Under the pieces are notes generated by a model that had not been told where the DNA came from, ran no database searches, and saw nothing but the letters and a program-made list of their open reading frames with translations. A program made the position numbers and the translations under genes. This document shows positions 6,025 through 7,736 of a stretch of DNA of 7,736 nucleotides, piece after piece (position 1 is the stretch's first letter; each line of letters begins with the position of its first letter). This DNA is from Planctomycetota bacterium. GTDB lineage: Bacteria; Planctomycetota; UBA8108; UBA1146. The stretch is from assembly GCA_002691835.1 (NCBI GenBank), contig NZJA01000156.1, forward strand, positions 1 to 7,736, in the 5' to 3' direction.

Positions 6025-6036
6025 TCAGGGAGTTCC
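6011..6036 (-). promoter_or_regulatory. Candidate ECF (SigR/SigH-type) promoter of the sigma/anti-sigma operon
   Basis: On the - strand GGAAC (6036-6032), exactly 18 bases, then GTTG (6013-6010). This matches the SigR/SigH-type pattern (GGAAT or GGAAC, N18, GTT). It starts inside the last codons of the aminopeptidase gene and would give a leader of roughly 100 bases before the sigma ATG at 5901. ECF factors of this group usually transcribe their own gene, so the location fits autoregulation. Eight fixed bases with set spacing are unlikely but not impossible by chance in so short a region. Confidence 0.55.
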
Positions 6037-6978
6037 AGAAAAATCTTGGCGAATCCGCCATTTCAATACCTGGAAGTCCTGATCACAGCTCTGCCAGAGT
6101 TCTGGCCAGGGCCATGCCCCTGCATCGTAGACCTGCCACATCAGTATCGTAGGAAGGGTCCAATTTCGGACAGAATTTTGTTGCCCCATTTGCGACATCC
6201 ATGACTCTTGCTGCAAGACCCCTGAAAAGGACTCCAAATCAGCCTTCAGCGTTTCTGAAGTCCAGTTTTTCTGAAGCTCCAAGAGATGACTTCTTAAAAG
6301 TTCTTCGTCATGAATTTCGCGTTCGATAACCAGTAACGCCGAGCTCTCTTCCCCGCCCTTTAGCAAAAACCACTTCCTAGAAAGCTCGTTGCCGAAATAG
6401 TTGGCAAGGCTTTCATTAAGATCTGCGCGTCCACTCACAAAAATTGTTCGGTGTACAAGTTCATGGAAAATAGTACGAACTCTTTGAGACTCCGGAAGGC
6501 TCAGGACTCCACCCGGCAAAGTTTCTGAAAACCAACCAAGACTACTGAAAGCGGAAACTGGATAAATCTCCACTTCCAATCCCATTCTTTCCAAACGCTT
6601 TCTTTCAAGCTCGGCATGCTGAATAAATCGGAACCCCTTATAGGGAGCGCTGCCGACGACTGGAAAGTCCCAATGGAAAAGTGCCAGATCTTCCCGATTG
6701 GCAGCAACGACGATATAGCTGACAGGGTTTTCCTCGATATCAATCCGCTGATAGGCCCCTCCCACACTGAGACCTGAATCTCTGGCAAATTGGAGAAGGG
6801 AAGGTAACTCGACAAGTGCGCTGCGCCAGCGTTCCGGTAACCCGGGAGAACTCAGCAATTCCTCAGGGGTCTTTGAGCCTGCCATTCTCGAGACGACTCC
6901 CCCGGCATTGGAGGCAATCCATGCTGTCTGGCAGCCACAAAGTAGCAGGAACAGAAACCAAAGAGATTTCCGGGTCAC
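6025..6978 (-). CDS. Lipoprotein zinc aminopeptidase, PF10023/COG4324 type
   Basis: 317 residues from a GTG start at 6978 that overlaps the upstream stop in GTGA; GGAGG lies ten bases before it. A lipoprotein signal peptide (hydrophobic 6-14) ends in lipobox L13-C-G-C16, so the protein is anchored to a membrane facing the periplasm. The middle matches the predicted aminopeptidase family: YKGFRF (113-118), the stretch VSAFSSLGWFSETL (141-154), and the zinc motif H172-E-L-V-H176, followed by DLNES (186-190), where E189 is the probable third zinc ligand. All expected catalytic residues are present, so it should be active; the substrate is unknown beyond peptides with a free N-terminus. The overlap implies translational coupling with the acylase. 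Its last codons contain the -35 part of a candidate promoter for the sigma operon. Confidence 0.92.
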   Translation of the reverse strand: MTRKSLWFLFLLLCGCQTAWIASNAGGVVSRMAGSKTPEELLSSPGLPERWRSALVELPSLLQFARDSGLSVGGAYQRIDIEENPVSYIVVAANREDLALFHWDFPVVGSAPYKGFRFIQHAELERKRLERMGLEVEIYPVSAFSSLGWFSETLPGGVLSLPESQRVRTIFHELVHRTIFVSGRADLNESLANYFGNELSRKWFLLKGGEESSALLVIEREIHDEELLRSHLLELQKNWTSETLKADLESFSGVLQQESWMSQMGQQNSVRNWTLPTILMWQVYDAGAWPWPELWQSCDQDFQVLKWRIRQDFSGTP

Positions 6979-7736
6979 TCGCCTGAATCCTCCGTGAAGA
7001 GCGGGAAATCCCTATGAAGAAATCCATCAAACACTTCGGTGAACCCAAAATAGTTCTCATTGAAAATGGGCTCTCCTGAAGGGCCCACTCGGATGTCGCC
7101 CGATTGCCCCATAGGAATCATCGATTCGATTCGAACCGGACCACCAGAACCCAACTCGACAACTTGTGCATACGTGGATCGATTCAGCCAGGGAGAGCTC
7201 CAGACCAACCCGAGACTTCCATCGGCAACGTAATCAATCGTATCCCTTGGCTCATTCCAAGGTCTTGGACCCAGTTCACCCAAAGTAATATCGAGAGCGA
7301 GAACCACTAACTGTGCGGGGTCCGTCGGTTTTAAACCACTCCCCCGGTCTTCAAACCAATTAATCTGATTGGCAAGCTGAGGCGAAGACCCTGGTAACGA
7401 CCTCAAAAGCACATTAAAGAGCAGATTTTTCCCCTGATTGCTCCAGCCCAATGTCTCGGTGTTGAGCTCATCTTCAAAAACCAACTCCAACATATTCGTT
7501 ATCCAGCGATCCTGTAAAACCCAAGCGTCTGAGTTCACCGTCGCATTCACCCAACCTTCCGATCCGCCCTCGACAAAATAACCATCCCAGTTTTCCAGAA
7601 GCTCAAGGGCTTCCAAACGATCAGCACTGAGATTCGCTTCGACAGATTGCGTGAAAAAATCCTCAACAAAGAACCACTTGTTACCTCCGCTATTGCCGAG
7701 ATGACAACAGTCTGTAGCACTGATCTCCAAAGCGAG
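6975..7736 (-). CDS. Penicillin acylase family protein, C-terminal part (5' end outside window)
   Basis: 253 residues are visible, open to the right edge; a TTG at 7730 is not a start because the frame continues upstream. Family features of the penicillin amidase beta chain (PF01804, Ntn hydrolases) are present: LELLENWDGYF (the conserved WDG), W-x-LQDRW, LVFEDEL, YAQVVELGSGGPVRIES and the late MGQSGDI motif, followed by YF-x-F-x-E-x-F-x-GFLHRDFPLF. The autocatalytic cleavage site and catalytic N-terminal Ser lie outside the window. Members hydrolyse amide bonds of beta-lactams, acyl-homoserine lactones or other N-acyl compounds in the periplasm; which applies here cannot be told. The 4-base overlap with the aminopeptidase gene indicates an operon. 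Confidence 0.88.
   Translation of the reverse strand, partial: LALEISATDCCHLGNSGGNKWFFVEDFFTQSVEANLSADRLEALELLENWDGYFVEGGSEGWVNATVNSDAWVLQDRWITNMLELVFEDELNTETLGWSNQGKNLLFNVLLRSLPGSSPQLANQINWFEDRGSGLKPTDPAQLVVLALDITLGELGPRPWNEPRDTIDYVADGSLGLVWSSPWLNRSTYAQVVELGSGGPVRIESMIPMGQSGDIRVGPSGEPIFNENYFGFTEVFDGFLHRDFPLFTEDSGE

Noticed and set aside
7728..7730. TTG as start of the acylase
   Set aside because: The frame stays open to the window edge and the family is far longer than 251 residues, so this is an internal codon.
1..7736. CRISPR arrays, insertion sequences, toxin-antitoxin or defence genes
   Set aside because: No direct repeat series with regular spacing, no transposase and no such gene families were seen on either strand.

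Overview
The window most likely comes from a planctomycete-type bacterium (Planctomycetota or a close relative). The main evidence is two exported proteins that each end in a calcium-loop, dockerin-like module (GD-x-NLDG-x-x-DIS-D repeats), a c-type di-heme oxidoreductase fused to that module, and a 'DxNNGTxD…DTDGNGILDxCE' repeat of the kind common in these genomes. This is inference from protein style; no marker gene is present. Base composition looks balanced (about half G+C), with Shine-Dalgarno-type starts.

Left half, + strand (1-3360). A secreted multidomain protein runs in from the left edge (FG-GAP/VCBS repeat, Ig-like stretch, jelly-roll domain, dockerin-like module). It is followed by three hairpins, the last a textbook intrinsic terminator. 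Next is a complete di-heme peroxidase/oxidoreductase (DHOR, formerly DUF1111) with signal peptide, two CxxCH heme sites and the same C-terminal module. It ends at a symmetric A-tract/stem/T-tract terminator that can serve both strands.

Right half, - strand (3405-7736). In transcription order (right to left): the C-terminal part of a penicillin acylase-family hydrolase; a lipoprotein zinc aminopeptidase (PF10023 type) whose GTG start overlaps the acylase stop in GTGA; an ECF sigma factor resembling SigR; its anti-sigma factor with an RsrA-like HCC zinc motif, one membrane segment and a cysteine-rich end; a tRNA-Leu(UAA); and a lipoprotein with a probable outer-membrane beta-barrel. No convincing terminator separates these genes until the shared one at 3320-3359.

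The most interesting part is the sigma/anti-sigma pair. The sigma factor and the zinc domain look like the thiol-stress SigR/RsrA system. The anti-sigma, however, is membrane anchored, and its far side carries ten cysteines, eight of them in the last 37 residues. A GGAAC-N18-GTT element, the SigR/SigH promoter pattern, lies upstream of the sigma gene, inside the last codons of the aminopeptidase gene. Together these suggest an autoregulated regulator that reads redox or metal state outside the cytoplasmic membrane. Function is inferred from motifs only.
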